Positions 27,129-36,195 of a stretch of DNA of 64,000 nt are shown piece by piece. This DNA is from Methylobacter sp. (GTDB lineage: Bacteria > Pseudomonadota > Gammaproteobacteria > Methylococcales > Methylomonadaceae): contig JAUXXQ010000017.1 in assembly GCA_030684815.1 (NCBI GenBank), forward strand, positions 37,172 through 101,171. The letters run 5' to 3'. The position numbers were made by a program, and so were the translations under genes. How positions within the stretch are numbered: the stretch's first letter is position 1; every line of letters begins with the position of its first letter. The notes below the pieces were generated by a model. The model had not been told where the DNA came from. It saw nothing but the letters and a program-made list of their open reading frames with translations, and did not search any database.

Positions 27129-27959
27129 ATGAAAACAAACAAAATAGGTTTTATCGGCGGCGGCAATATGGCCTCCAGCCTAATCAGTGGCTTAATTGCC
27201 AGCGGCCACGCGCCGGAACAGATTTGGGTGTCGGACATTAATCCAGACACCTTGACCACGCTGAAAAATCAGCTCCAGGTGAACACCGCGACCCACAATG
27301 ACGATGTCATCAATGCAGTCGATGTCGTGGTGTTGGCGGTCAAGCCGCAGACGCTGGGCGCGGTGGCGCAAAGTATCGCCGTGCGGGTTCAGCAAAAGAA
27401 TCCGCTAGTGGTATCGATCGCCGCCGGGATTAATCAAAACAGCCTGAGCCGCTGGCTGGGCGCTGACACCGCCATTGTACGCTGTATGCCCAACACCCCG
27501 GCGCTGGTATTGACCGGCGCAACCGCGTTACATGCCAACGGCAAGGTCACGGCTGAACAGGCCGACTTGGCAGAAAATATTTTACGTGCAGTCGGCATTG
27601 CGCTGTGGGTCGATGATGAAGCCGAACTGGACGCAGTGACTGCGGTTTCCGGCAGCGGCCCGGCCTATTATTTCCTGCTGATGGAAGCAATGGAAAAGGC
27701 TGCGCTAGAGCTGGGCTTAACCCAAGAGACTGCGCGCTTACTGGTGCAGCAAACCGCTTTGGGCGCGGCAAAAATTGCGCTGGAATCAAACGAATCGCCG
27801 GAACAATTACGCAAACGCGTAACCTCGCCCGGCGGCACCACGCAACAGGCTATCGAAACCTTTGAACAAGGCGGCTTTAGCGAGCTAGTGTCAAAAGCCT
27901 TACACGCGGCACGCGACCGTTCTATTGAAATGTCTAAACAAATGGAGAATTCACAATGA
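27129..27959 (+). CDS. proC: Pyrroline-5-carboxylate reductase
   Basis: Final enzyme of proline synthesis, NAD(P)H-dependent and cytoplasmic. It has 276 residues. The Rossmann motif FIGGGNMASSLISGL is at about 8-22, VLAVKPQ in the mid-N-domain, and the C-terminal signature VTSPGGTTQQAIETF about 30 residues from the end. It overlaps yggT by 4 nt (ATGA-type), forming the proC-yggT-yggU order common in gammaproteobacteria. The usual upstream PLP-binding yggS is not in the window. Confidence 0.97.
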   Translation: MKTNKIGFIGGGNMASSLISGLIASGHAPEQIWVSDINPDTLTTLKNQLQVNTATHNDDVINAVDVVVLAVKPQTLGAVAQSIAVRVQQKNPLVVSIAAGINQNSLSRWLGADTAIVRCMPNTPALVLTGATALHANGKVTAEQADLAENILRAVGIALWVDDEAELDAVTAVSGSGPAYYFLLMEAMEKAALELGLTQETARLLVQQTALGAAKIALESNESPEQLRKRVTSPGGTTQQAIETFEQGGFSELVSKALHAARDRSIEMSKQMENSQ

Positions 27960-28531
27960 ATTCCAGCTACATGACCGACCCGGCTATTTTTCTGATCGAC
28001 TCGCTGTTTTCGCTGTACATACTGGCGGTATTGCTGCGTTTTTTATTGCAATGGTGCGGCGCCGATTTTTACAACCCGATCTCGCAGTTTCTGGTCAAGG
28101 CCACGCATCCACCGTTAAAACTGCTGCGCCGCTTTGTGCCGCCCATTGGCAAGATTGATACCTCTTCGCTGGTGTTGGTGCTCGGCCTGCAAATGCTGGC
28201 TGATTTTTCGATACTGCTGCTAAAAGGCGTTGCCATCGGTATTGGCGGCTTGACCCTTTTATCGCTGACCCAACTGGTTTCATTGCTGATCAATATTTTC
28301 ATTTATGGCATTTTTGCCCGGGCGATACTCAGCTGGATTAATCCGGGCTCGTTTAATGCGGCCTCGTCTATTTTATATAGTCTGACCGAACCGGTATTAA
28401 ATGTTTGCCGCCGGATCATCCCTGATTTGGGCGGCATCGACTTATCGCCGCTGGCCGCACTGATGCTACTGCAACTGGCAAAAATGGTCATCCTACCGCC
28501 GTTGCACCAATTAGCCAGCTTACTCGCTTGA
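27956..28531 (+). CDS. yggT: YggT family membrane protein
   Basis: Inner-membrane protein of 191 residues with two YGGT repeats, each a pair of membrane helices around a conserved PxxxPLLRxIR-like turn. Here the turns are FYNPISQFLVKATHPPLKLLR in the first half and FNAASSILYSLTEPVLNVCR in the second. The role is not settled; relatives have been linked to osmotic stress and, in Firmicutes and chloroplasts, to division or cytochrome assembly. It is coupled by 4-nt overlaps to proC upstream and yggU downstream. Confidence 0.93.
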   Translation: MNSSYMTDPAIFLIDSLFSLYILAVLLRFLLQWCGADFYNPISQFLVKATHPPLKLLRRFVPPIGKIDTSSLVLVLGLQMLADFSILLLKGVAIGIGGLTLLSLTQLVSLLINIFIYGIFARAILSWINPGSFNAASSILYSLTEPVLNVCRRIIPDLGGIDLSPLAALMLLQLAKMVILPPLHQLASLLA

Positions 28532-28830
28532 GCTGGTATCGCTGGGAGCAAGGCGTTTTAACGCTAAGCCTCCACGTCCAGCCCAAGGCCAGCAAGGATG
28601 AATGGGCAGGATTGCACGGCGAACGACTAAAACTCAGAATCAAAGCGCCGCCCATTGACGGCAAAGCCAACCAGCATGTGCTGGCCTTTATCGCCAATGA
28701 GTTTGCAGTCAGCAAATCGGCCTGCAAACTCATTTCCGGCGAATCCGGCCGGGAAAAACGCATCGCTGTCAGTGCGCCGAAAAGGTTGCCGGAACTGCCG
28801 GATCCCCTGCACTTTGATATCGCCTTATAA
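28528..28830 (+). CDS. yggU: YggU family (DUF167, UPF0235) protein
   Basis: Small conserved cytoplasmic protein of unknown function, 100 residues. The family core is plain: LHVQPKASKDEWAG (about 16-29), LKLRIKAPPIDGKANQHVL (about 34-52) and KLISGESGREKRIAV. The start is TTG at 28528, overlapping the yggT stop by 4 nt; the next start candidates would cut into the conserved core. Confidence 0.92.
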   Translation: MSWYRWEQGVLTLSLHVQPKASKDEWAGLHGERLKLRIKAPPIDGKANQHVLAFIANEFAVSKSACKLISGESGREKRIAVSAPKRLPELPDPLHFDIAL

Positions 28831-29012
28831 ATCAAGAGTATCCTTATATCCCCCACATGAAGGAAGGGGCTTTACAGACTTTTTTGGTAACAATTACAGT
28901 CTTGGCACAACTCAAGCGTGGCCTAATTTTTCGCATTGCCGCTTTAGCCTTTCACCAGCCCTTCCATTTGCAATATAATCCCAACTCCTTGAGAAAAACC
29001 ACACATAGCCCC

Positions 29013-30008
29013 ATGCAAACACGAACTTTTTCAGTCAGTCTTGTTTTAATCTGTAGCCTTGCGCTAACCCATAGCCAGCCTGTGTTCGCCAAAAAAATGT
29101 ACCGATGGGTAAATGAAAAAGGGGAAACGATTTTCTCCGACCAAGTGCCGCCGGAACAGACCCAACACCGCCGGGAAGCGCTGAACGAAAAAGGCCGGGT
29201 AGTTGAAATTACTGAGCAGGCGAAAACCAAAGAACAGCAGGCGATGGATAACCGGCTAGCGGCACTTAGAAAAGCGCAGGAAAAAATCATTGCCCAACAA
29301 GCCGCCAACGACAAAGTATTGCTCAGCACTTTCCGTAACCTAAACGACATGCAAGCAAGCCTTTACGCCACCATGCAGTCTTTGGACGCGCAACGCAATG
29401 TGGCCCAAAGTAATTTAAAGCGCGTGGAGAACCAACTGGAAGCGCAACAAAAGCAAGCGGGGGCGCTGGAGCGTAACGGCAAAAAAGTCCCGCAAAGCTT
29501 GCTTGATGACATCAAAAAAACTGAAACGCAAATACAAGCGGCTTATGGCGAAATAAACAAGCACATCGAAAAAAAGAATCGGGTCAAGGCCGAATTTGAA
29601 GCCGATATTGAGCGTTTTAAATTTTTAACCCAGAGCGATAAAGACCCGTCAAAAACATCCGAGCAAATTGCCGAACATAAAATTGCCGACCAACTGGGCC
29701 TGTACAGCTGCGCAACAGAAGCGCTTTGCACCCAAGCGTTGGGCAGTGTGCGCGACTTTATCAAAATCCATGCGACCACACCGATTGACACCGATACCGA
29801 CAAATTAATCCTGGGGCGCGCACCGGCAACCGACAGCGATTTGAGTTTGTCGGTTTCAAGGATAGAAGATGAAAACAAAAATCAGCAGCTTTTTCTTGAT
29901 ATACGCTGCCGGGAATCGTCGCTAGGCGCAGAACTCTGCGCTAGCCAGAAAGTACGGGATATAAGGTCGGCATTCAGGCCGTTTATTGAGGCTGCGGTGG
30001 GTAAATAA
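29013..30008 (+). CDS. DUF4124-domain secreted coiled-coil protein
   Basis: Exported protein of 331 residues from ATG 29013; the frame upstream of it has no signal sequence and is discarded. The signal peptide ends at about 26 (PVFA then KKMY). A DUF4124 domain follows at once (MYRWVNEKGETIFSDQVPP). A long Lys/Gln/Glu-rich helical region (about 75-215) is predicted coiled coil. The C-terminal part has three cysteines in YSCATEALCTQ and two in IRCRESSLGAELC, probably disulfide-bonded in the periplasm. Molecular function is unknown. Confidence 0.8.
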   Translation: MQTRTFSVSLVLICSLALTHSQPVFAKKMYRWVNEKGETIFSDQVPPEQTQHRREALNEKGRVVEITEQAKTKEQQAMDNRLAALRKAQEKIIAQQAANDKVLLSTFRNLNDMQASLYATMQSLDAQRNVAQSNLKRVENQLEAQQKQAGALERNGKKVPQSLLDDIKKTETQIQAAYGEINKHIEKKNRVKAEFEADIERFKFLTQSDKDPSKTSEQIAEHKIADQLGLYSCATEALCTQALGSVRDFIKIHATTPIDTDTDKLILGRAPATDSDLSLSVSRIEDENKNQQLFLDIRCRESSLGAELCASQKVRDIRSAFRPFIEAAVGK

Positions 30009-30051
30009 CGCAGATTATTGCCGCACCACGCCATAACCACGTAGCGACTCG

Positions 30052-30603
30052 TTAGGCGGTTTGGAGCGATGTTTGAAAGTATTCGTGATTTGTTAGCTGC
30101 ATAAGGATTTCAGACAAAATTATATAAGCAGTCTGTGGCGGAACATTTTGTGGACTGCCTTTTTTTATGTTCTTATGAGCAACCCAATCTCTATATTTCT
30201 TAACCTGTTTTGCCTGGCCAATCAGATCCGGACTTATTAGGGTTTTAAAAATATTCAAAATATCATCTACTCTCCAGTACTCAATCTCATCATCAATTTT
30301 TTGGTGTACTGAATAAGTAAAATGAGTTGTCGATCCAGTTAAAATTCGGTTACTTTCGCTTTGCACATATAAAATCAAAGTTCTTTCAAACGAAGCCCAT
30401 AGGGACAATATAACGTAATCATCAGCATTTGCTCTGCTTTCCATTATTTGTTTTTTTGCTTCATCCAGAGGAGAGCCTATAAATCCCGTTTTTTCCAAAG
30501 AGCCGATGTCGTTATTTACAATACTACGATTTGCAATTTTCAAACAATCCAAAGTAATTTGGTATGAACGCCAAATGTCATCAATAGTATTACTGGCGCT
30601 CAT
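30052..30603 (-). CDS. HEPN-motif protein, putative ribonuclease/toxin
   Basis: 183 residues from ATG 30603, chosen because GAGG lies about 10 nt upstream and the longer frame overlaps the preceding gene. The protein is all-helical in appearance and carries KYRDWVAHKN, an R-x4-H motif (R138, H143) of the HEPN superfamily, many of whose members are metal-independent ribonucleases. A second helix with NADDYVILSLWASFERTL resembles the HEPN helix-2 region. It overlaps the upstream partner by 14 nt. The region is clearly A+T-richer than its neighbours and lies between two conserved clusters, so acquisition is likely. Confidence 0.65.
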   Translation of the reverse strand: MSASNTIDDIWRSYQITLDCLKIANRSIVNNDIGSLEKTGFIGSPLDEAKKQIMESRANADDYVILSLWASFERTLILYVQSESNRILTGSTTHFTYSVHQKIDDEIEYWRVDDILNIFKTLISPDLIGQAKQVKKYRDWVAHKNIKKGSPQNVPPQTAYIILSEILMQLTNHEYFQTSLQTA

Positions 30604-31072
30604 AGTCAGAAACCTCAGCAAGAAGTTCGAAGAATAATTCATTCGTGAGCTTATGCCCTTTGCCACTTATCTTGCTTTCAATCCAATACCATCCCGCTTC
30701 ATCTATACCTCGATAAAAATGTCTAGCATGTGTTTCTTTATGATCACCAACAGTTACTGTTGTTGTCATTGTTGGGCCGCCTATATTTAAATCAACAAGT
30801 ATTACTTTGTCGTAAGCTCCTTTGATGTCAATTCGACCGTTAGCGCCTAAAATTGATGCCCCAACTGGAATGACTTCCGCCAGTTCTGTGCCAAAAGAAT
30901 TTAAAATTGATAGCTTTTGCGCACTATAAGTACCAAATCTCTCTTCAGTTATTAATATTTTAGACTTTACGACTTTTAAACCAGCTGATATTGCCCATTG
31001 CTCGATATTTGCAAATGCTTTATCTAGGCTCGCCAAAAATGAAGAGGGATGCTCTTGAATTACACTGTTCAT
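30590..31072 (-). CDS. Unknown protein, partner of the HEPN gene
   Basis: 160 residues; I do not recognise the family. The N-terminal half has a helical stretch (SFLASLDKAFANIEQWAISAG) followed by beta-strand-like segments (KILITEERFG, AYDKVILVDLNIGG, TMTTTVTVGD). The C-terminus is helical. It is translated first and overlaps the HEPN gene by 14 nt, the spacing of toxin-antitoxin and effector-regulator pairs. It might be an antitoxin, a sensor or an adaptor; sequence alone does not decide. Confidence 0.6.
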   Translation of the reverse strand: MNSVIQEHPSSFLASLDKAFANIEQWAISAGLKVVKSKILITEERFGTYSAQKLSILNSFGTELAEVIPVGASILGANGRIDIKGAYDKVILVDLNIGGPTMTTTVTVGDHKETHARHFYRGIDEAGWYWIESKISGKGHKLTNELFFELLAEVSDYERQ

Positions 31073-31184
31073 ATTGTTTCCGATTAGGCTTAACCTAACA
31101 AATTAATATTGCGCTTGCTTTTTCCTGCGTGTTCTTCGAGCCTCGGCAACTGCTCCTTGCCGTCCGTCGTTCATGGTGAATTTC

Positions 31185-32111
<927 letters not shown>

Positions 32112-32210
32112 CTAGGAATAGCACACGGATAGCATGGATTAGACAAAATTTACGCTGATTAAAAACCCGTGTAAATCCGTTTCATCCGCGCCTTCCGTGT
32201 TCCGGCTATC
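32112..32210. repeat. Imperfect palindrome with CACGGAT/ATCCGTG-type arms
   Basis: The left side (AATAGCACACGGATAGC, then ATGGATTA) and right side (TAAATCCGT, CATCC, CTTCCGTGTTC, GGCTATC) are imperfect reverse complements of each other. A related fragment AATAGAACACGGATGCC lies at about 25592. It is probably a decayed dispersed repeat. Confidence 0.4.
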
Positions 32211-32225
32211 AACTTAACGCGGGAC

Positions 32226-32309
32226 AGACCTTCCAGGTTTTTACTGGAGCCGCTCCCGACGGCTCCAGCACTTCCGCCATCCATGGCAGTCGTAAAACCT
32301 GGAAGGTCT
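32226..32309. repeat. Nested palindromic repeat, AGACCTTCCAGGTTTT arms
   Basis: The outer arms AGACCTTCCAGGTTTT (32226-32241) and AAAACCTGGAAGGTCT (32294-32309) are perfect 16-bp inverted repeats. Between them is an inner 8-bp stem CTGGAGCC / GGCTCCAG (32244-32251, 32261-32268). The 84-bp unit shares its 11-nt arm with the palindrome at 26966-26998. It lies between argB and the pyr operon and looks like a small non-coding mobile or REP-type element. Confidence 0.7.
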
Positions 32310-32354
32310 ACTTCGGCATGCTTGTCCCGTTTTAAATGAGCAGCCCGTGTTCCA

Positions 32355-33632
32355 TTAAGCGCGATAGATAATTTTGCCTGCCTGCAAGGTGCAGGTGACT
32401 CGGCCTTTCAGCGTTTGCCCCCAAAACGGCGTGTTGACGCCCTGGCTTTTCCAGTTTTCGCTATTCACTTGCCAGTCGAGTTCAGGGTCGAACACACAGA
32501 CATCGGCGGAAAACCCCGGCGTCAACGCGCCGCTGTTTAAGCGCAGCACCCGTGCCGGATTGGCGCTTAAACAAGCGATACCCTGTTTAAGCGTGATGGC
32601 TTGTTCGGCGACCAATTTGAGCATTAACGGCAACAGGGTCTCCAACGACGATATGCCCGGCTCGGTTTCCGGGAACGCGCCGAGTTTGGCGTCCAGGTCA
32701 TGCGGCTGATGGTCGGAACAAATGCTGTTGATAGTCCTGCCGATCAGGCCTTGCCTCAGATATTGCTTATCGGCTTCGGTGCGCAACGGCGGCAATACAT
32801 GATAAGCGCTGTCAAACGGCGTCATGTCGTTTTCAGTCAAATGCAGCTGGTGGATGGCGACGTCGGCACTGACTTTCAAACCATATTTTTTCGCCTGATG
32901 TATTTTAATCACCGAACGCTTGCAGCTTAGCTGGCCGAAATGCACCCGGCAGCCAGTCAGTTCGGCCAATTCCAGACATTGCGCCAAGGCGATGGTTTCG
33001 GCGGCTTCAGGTATGCTGGGCAAGCCGTATCGGGTGGAAATAACGCCTTCGTGGGCACAGCCGTTATTGCCCAACCAAAAATCATTGGGGCGGAACATCA
33101 ACAGTACATCATGGCTGGCGGCATATTCCATCGCCCGCCTTAAAATCAACAGGTTTTTCACTGGCCGGTTGGCATTGCCGACAGCAATACAACCGGCTTG
33201 TTTCAGCGACAACATGGAACTGAGTTCAGTGCCTTCGAGTTTTTGTGTCAGTGCGCCGATTGCATAGATTTGCGGGTAACCGGCCTTTTCCGCCAGCTCC
33301 TTGACCAGCTCGACCACGGCAGCGGTATCGATCACCGGCACGGTATCCGGTTGCAGGCACAAAGTGGTGACTCCGGCGCTGGCTGCGGCGCGCACTTCGC
33401 TATAAAAAGTGGCTTTGCGGCTGTGCCCCATATCGCGCAGGCGGGTGCTTAAATCGATAAAGCCCGGGCAGACGATTTGGTTTTCGGCGTTGATGATGTT
33501 ATCCGGTTTGAAATCTACGGGTTCATCACTGACCGAAACAATGTTGCCGTCGGCTATGTAAACCGAACCGATGCGGTCAATGTTGTTGGCCGGATCGATG
33601 ATTCTGCCGTTATTTATCTGTATCTTCATCAC
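32355..33632 (-). CDS. pyrC': Dihydroorotase-like, probably non-catalytic subunit of ATCase (PyrC')
   Basis: Amidohydrolase-fold protein of 425 residues encoded right after pyrB (4-nt overlap). The metal-binding HxH that normally follows the first strand (DVHVHLRxPG) is replaced: residues 60-69 read [10 protein letters not shown], so both histidines are lost (S62, R64). A later SDHQPH segment is kept. In Pseudomonas the pyrB-linked homologue is likewise inactive and is required structurally for aspartate transcarbamoylase assembly; this one is most likely the same. An active dihydroorotase should be encoded elsewhere. Confidence 0.9.
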   Translation of the reverse strand: MMKIQINNGRIIDPANNIDRIGSVYIADGNIVSVSDEPVDFKPDNIINAENQIVCPGFIDLSTRLRDMGHSRKATFYSEVRAAASAGVTTLCLQPDTVPVIDTAAVVELVKELAEKAGYPQIYAIGALTQKLEGTELSSMLSLKQAGCIAVGNANRPVKNLLILRRAMEYAASHDVLLMFRPNDFWLGNNGCAHEGVISTRYGLPSIPEAAETIALAQCLELAELTGCRVHFGQLSCKRSVIKIHQAKKYGLKVSADVAIHQLHLTENDMTPFDSAYHVLPPLRTEADKQYLRQGLIGRTINSICSDHQPHDLDAKLGAFPETEPGISSLETLLPLMLKLVAEQAITLKQGIACLSANPARVLRLNSGALTPGFSADVCVFDPELDWQVNSENWKSQGVNTPFWGQTLKGRVTCTLQAGKIIYRA

Positions 33633-34639
33633 GCTACCCCTTTATCGCCAGGGATGGTGTGTATGCCGCCAGACCTGCCGGGAGCAGGTGCGGCTTGCAT
33701 CGCCATCGCCATGACCGCCATGCGTACCGCAATGCCGTTGCTGACTTGTTTCAGTATCACCGATTGCGAGCCGTCTGCGACTTTAGACTCGATTTCCACG
33801 CCCCGGTTGATAGGCCCTGGATGCATGACAATGGCATCGGGTTTGGCGACCTTCAGCTTTTCCTCAGTCAGTCCAAAACATTTGAAATACTCGCTTTCGC
33901 TGGGCAGTAACGCCGAACTCATGCGTTCTTTCTGCAGGCGCAACATCATCACCACATCAATGTCCTTCAACCCTTCGGTCAGATTATGCGACACCGTCAC
34001 ACCCAAGCTTTGCACATGTGCTGGCAATAGGGTTTTCGGCGCAATCACCCTGACTTCAGCCGCGCCCAAGGTATTTAAGGCTTGGATTTCCGAACGCGCC
34101 ACCCGGGAATGCAAGATGTCGCCGATAATCGCGACCCTGAGATTGGCAAAATCCGGCTTGAGTTGACGGATGGTAAACATGTCCAGCATGGCTTGGGTCG
34201 GATGCGCGTGCTGGCCATCACCCGCATTGATGACGCTGATATGGGGCGCGGTTTGTTGGGCAATAAAGTGCGCCGCGCCACTGAGCGCATGGCGCACCAC
34301 AAACATATCGACAAACATGGATTCCAAATTGCGGATGGTGTCGAGCAGGCTTTCGCCTTTCGACGTGGCCGAGGTGGCGATATTCATGTTGATCACATCA
34401 GCAGACAGCCGCGTCGCCGCCAGTTCAAAGGTAGTGCGGGTGCGGGTGCTGTTTTCAAAAAACAGGTTGACGATGGTCTTGCCGCGCAGCAACGGCACTT
34501 TTTTGACTTGATGTTCGGACACACCGGCGAACGATTCGGCGGTATCGAGAATTTCGGTCAATAATTCCCGGCTCAAGCCATCAATGGTCAGGAAATGTTT
34601 GAGCTTGCCTTCGGCATTTAATTGCAAGTTATCGCTCAT
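33629..34639 (-). CDS. pyrB: Aspartate carbamoyltransferase catalytic subunit
   Basis: Condenses aspartate with carbamoyl phosphate in pyrimidine synthesis. It has 336 residues, a little longer than E. coli PyrB, as in the pseudomonad-type enzyme. The carbamoyl-phosphate site [13 protein letters not shown] is at about 55-67; [11 protein letters not shown] and [10 protein letters not shown] follow in order. No regulatory pyrI is present; instead the gene is coupled to the inactive dihydroorotase-like gene, indicating the PyrB-PyrC' dodecamer type (family knowledge). Confidence 0.97.
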   Translation of the reverse strand: MSDNLQLNAEGKLKHFLTIDGLSRELLTEILDTAESFAGVSEHQVKKVPLLRGKTIVNLFFENSTRTRTTFELAATRLSADVINMNIATSATSKGESLLDTIRNLESMFVDMFVVRHALSGAAHFIAQQTAPHISVINAGDGQHAHPTQAMLDMFTIRQLKPDFANLRVAIIGDILHSRVARSEIQALNTLGAAEVRVIAPKTLLPAHVQSLGVTVSHNLTEGLKDIDVVMMLRLQKERMSSALLPSESEYFKCFGLTEEKLKVAKPDAIVMHPGPINRGVEIESKVADGSQSVILKQVSNGIAVRMAVMAMAMQAAPAPGRSGGIHTIPGDKGVA

Positions 34640-34642
34640 GGT

Positions 34643-35149
34643 TTAAGCCACCGCTGCCAGGGTTTCCAAATGAATGGCCAACGGCTCCGGCCCGGTCAGT
34701 TTGATACGCTGGTCGGCCTGTAATCTGATCCGTGTACCGACGCAATCCGGGTTCAGCGGGATTTGCCGCCCGTCGCGCTCAATCAACACGGCCAGTACAA
34801 TTTGATTGGGTCTGCCGTAATCGAAAATTTCATTCATCGCCGCGCGTATGGTGCGGCCTGTATAAAACACATCATCAATCAGGATAATGTCGCGGCCTTC
34901 AACATGGGTCGGCAATTCGCTGGGTTTAACATTGGGACTGACGCCGATTTGCGAAAAATCGTCGCGGTAAAAGGAAATGTCCAGCAAGCCCAACGGCTCG
35001 CTGATAGCCAGGCGCCGGTGCATCTGTTCGGCAATCCATACACCGCCGCTACGGATGCCTATCATCAACGGATTAACCAGCTGGCGCTCGGTGATTATTT
35101 GTTTTAGCTCGGCTTCCAGGTTGTCTAATAATTCGGGAACTTTTAACAC
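34643..35149 (-). CDS. pyrR: PyrR bifunctional regulator / uracil phosphoribosyltransferase
   Basis: 168 residues. Type I phosphoribosyltransferase with the PRPP-binding loop IILIDDVFYTGRTIRAAM (about 89-106). In Bacillus PyrR binds pyr mRNA and attenuates transcription; in pseudomonads its homologue sits, as here, directly ahead of pyrB. Only 3 nt separate it from pyrB and the ruvX stop abuts its start, so any attenuation would have to act further upstream. I saw no obvious attenuator in the cluster. Confidence 0.94.
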   Translation of the reverse strand: MLKVPELLDNLEAELKQIITERQLVNPLMIGIRSGGVWIAEQMHRRLAISEPLGLLDISFYRDDFSQIGVSPNVKPSELPTHVEGRDIILIDDVFYTGRTIRAAMNEIFDYGRPNQIVLAVLIERDGRQIPLNPDCVGTRIRLQADQRIKLTGPEPLAIHLETLAAVA

Positions 35150-35611
35150 TTAATAATCCTTTTGGGTACGGTCGTTTAGCCAGGTTTGCAAGATCAACTG
35201 GGCGGCAAGTTGGTCTTGCACCGCCCAGAGTTTGGTCGCGCTGACGCTGACCTCGTCAAATAATAATTGTTTGGCTTCATACGTCGACAGGGTTTCATCC
35301 TGTTGAAAAACCGGCAACTGATAACGCCCTTCCAGTTGCCGGCAAAATTTTAACATGCGCGGCGTCACCGGATTGTCGGAGCCATCGGCTTGCCTTGAGA
35401 TGCCCACCACTAAGCCTGCCGGTCGCCATTCCGCTATCAATTTGCCGATGATGTCCCAATTCGGGTTTTGATTAATCGAGCGTATGGTTTGCAACGGGCT
35501 GGCGCTGGCGGTGGTGGTTTGGCCGACAGCCGCGCCTATTTTTTTGGTGCCGAAATCAAAACCCAGATAGGTGTCGGTGTCGGCTTTGGCTTGCAGGGGA
35601 TCGTTAGCCAT
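35150..35611 (-). CDS. ruvX: RuvX/YqgF Holliday-junction-resolvase-like nuclease
   Basis: RNase H-fold protein of 153 residues, essential in E. coli and implicated in pre-16S rRNA 5' processing. The first catalytic strand GFDFGTKKIGAAVG (about 17-30) and VVGISRQADGS are clear, and DETLSTYEAKQLL supplies further acidic residues. It overlaps yqgE by 8 nt upstream and abuts pyrR downstream, the pairing seen in most gammaproteobacteria. Confidence 0.95.
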   Translation of the reverse strand: MANDPLQAKADTDTYLGFDFGTKKIGAAVGQTTTASASPLQTIRSINQNPNWDIIGKLIAEWRPAGLVVGISRQADGSDNPVTPRMLKFCRQLEGRYQLPVFQQDETLSTYEAKQLLFDEVSVSATKLWAVQDQLAAQLILQTWLNDRTQKDY

Positions 35612-36167
35612 GGCCGGCCGGTGCGGTCAACAGGTTAATGTCAATGCCAATTTGGTCGGCAGCGGCGCTCCAGCGCAGGTTAACCGGGGTGTCGAACAAA
35701 ACCTGTTGGCCGCACGGCGTATTCAGCCAGGCATTTTCCTTGATTTCTTTTTCCAATTGCCCAGCGCCCCACCCAGCATAACCTAAGGCCACCAGATAAT
35801 GTGCAGGGCCTGTGCCGGTGGCAATGGCTTCCAGCACATCGCGGGAGGTGGTCAGCGACAACGTATCTGAAATGGCCATGGTCGCATTCCAGTTGCCGCC
35901 GGTGGTATGCACCACAAAACCGCGCTCCTGTTGCACTGGGCCGCCAGCAAAAACCGGTGTTTCGGCTGCGGTATCTGAGGTGACGATAATGTCCATCTGT
36001 TTAAAAATTTCGCCCAGTTTCATATCCGTTGACCGATTAATGACAATGCCAAGCGCGCCGTCTTTATTGTGCTGGCACAAATAGGCAACGGTATGGAAAA
36101 AGTTGGGGTCTGCCAAGTTCGGCATGGCGATAATAAACTGGTCGGTTAAGTAAGTAGCTTGAATCAT
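35604..36167 (-). CDS. yqgE: YqgE/AlgH family protein
   Basis: Conserved cytoplasmic protein of 187 residues (UPF0301). The family stretches FIIAMPNLADPNFFHTV (about 11-27), LGIVINRSTDMKLGEI and FAGGPVQQERGFVVH are present, as is the C-terminal YAGWGAGQLEKEI. AlgH in Pseudomonas was named for an effect on alginate production; the biochemical role is unknown. It is adjacent to and overlapping ruvX, the usual partner. Confidence 0.95.
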   Translation of the reverse strand: MIQATYLTDQFIIAMPNLADPNFFHTVAYLCQHNKDGALGIVINRSTDMKLGEIFKQMDIIVTSDTAAETPVFAGGPVQQERGFVVHTTGGNWNATMAISDTLSLTTSRDVLEAIATGTGPAHYLVALGYAGWGAGQLEKEIKENAWLNTPCGQQVLFDTPVNLRWSAAADQIGIDINLLTAPAGHG

Positions 36168-36195
36168 GGTGTTTTGTATTTAAGGTTATGGTCGC

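Noticed and set aside
32226..32309. CRISPR repeat or rho-independent terminator
   Set aside because: Only two related palindromes exist in the window, they are not tandem, and the long nested structure lacks a T-tract after a gene end.
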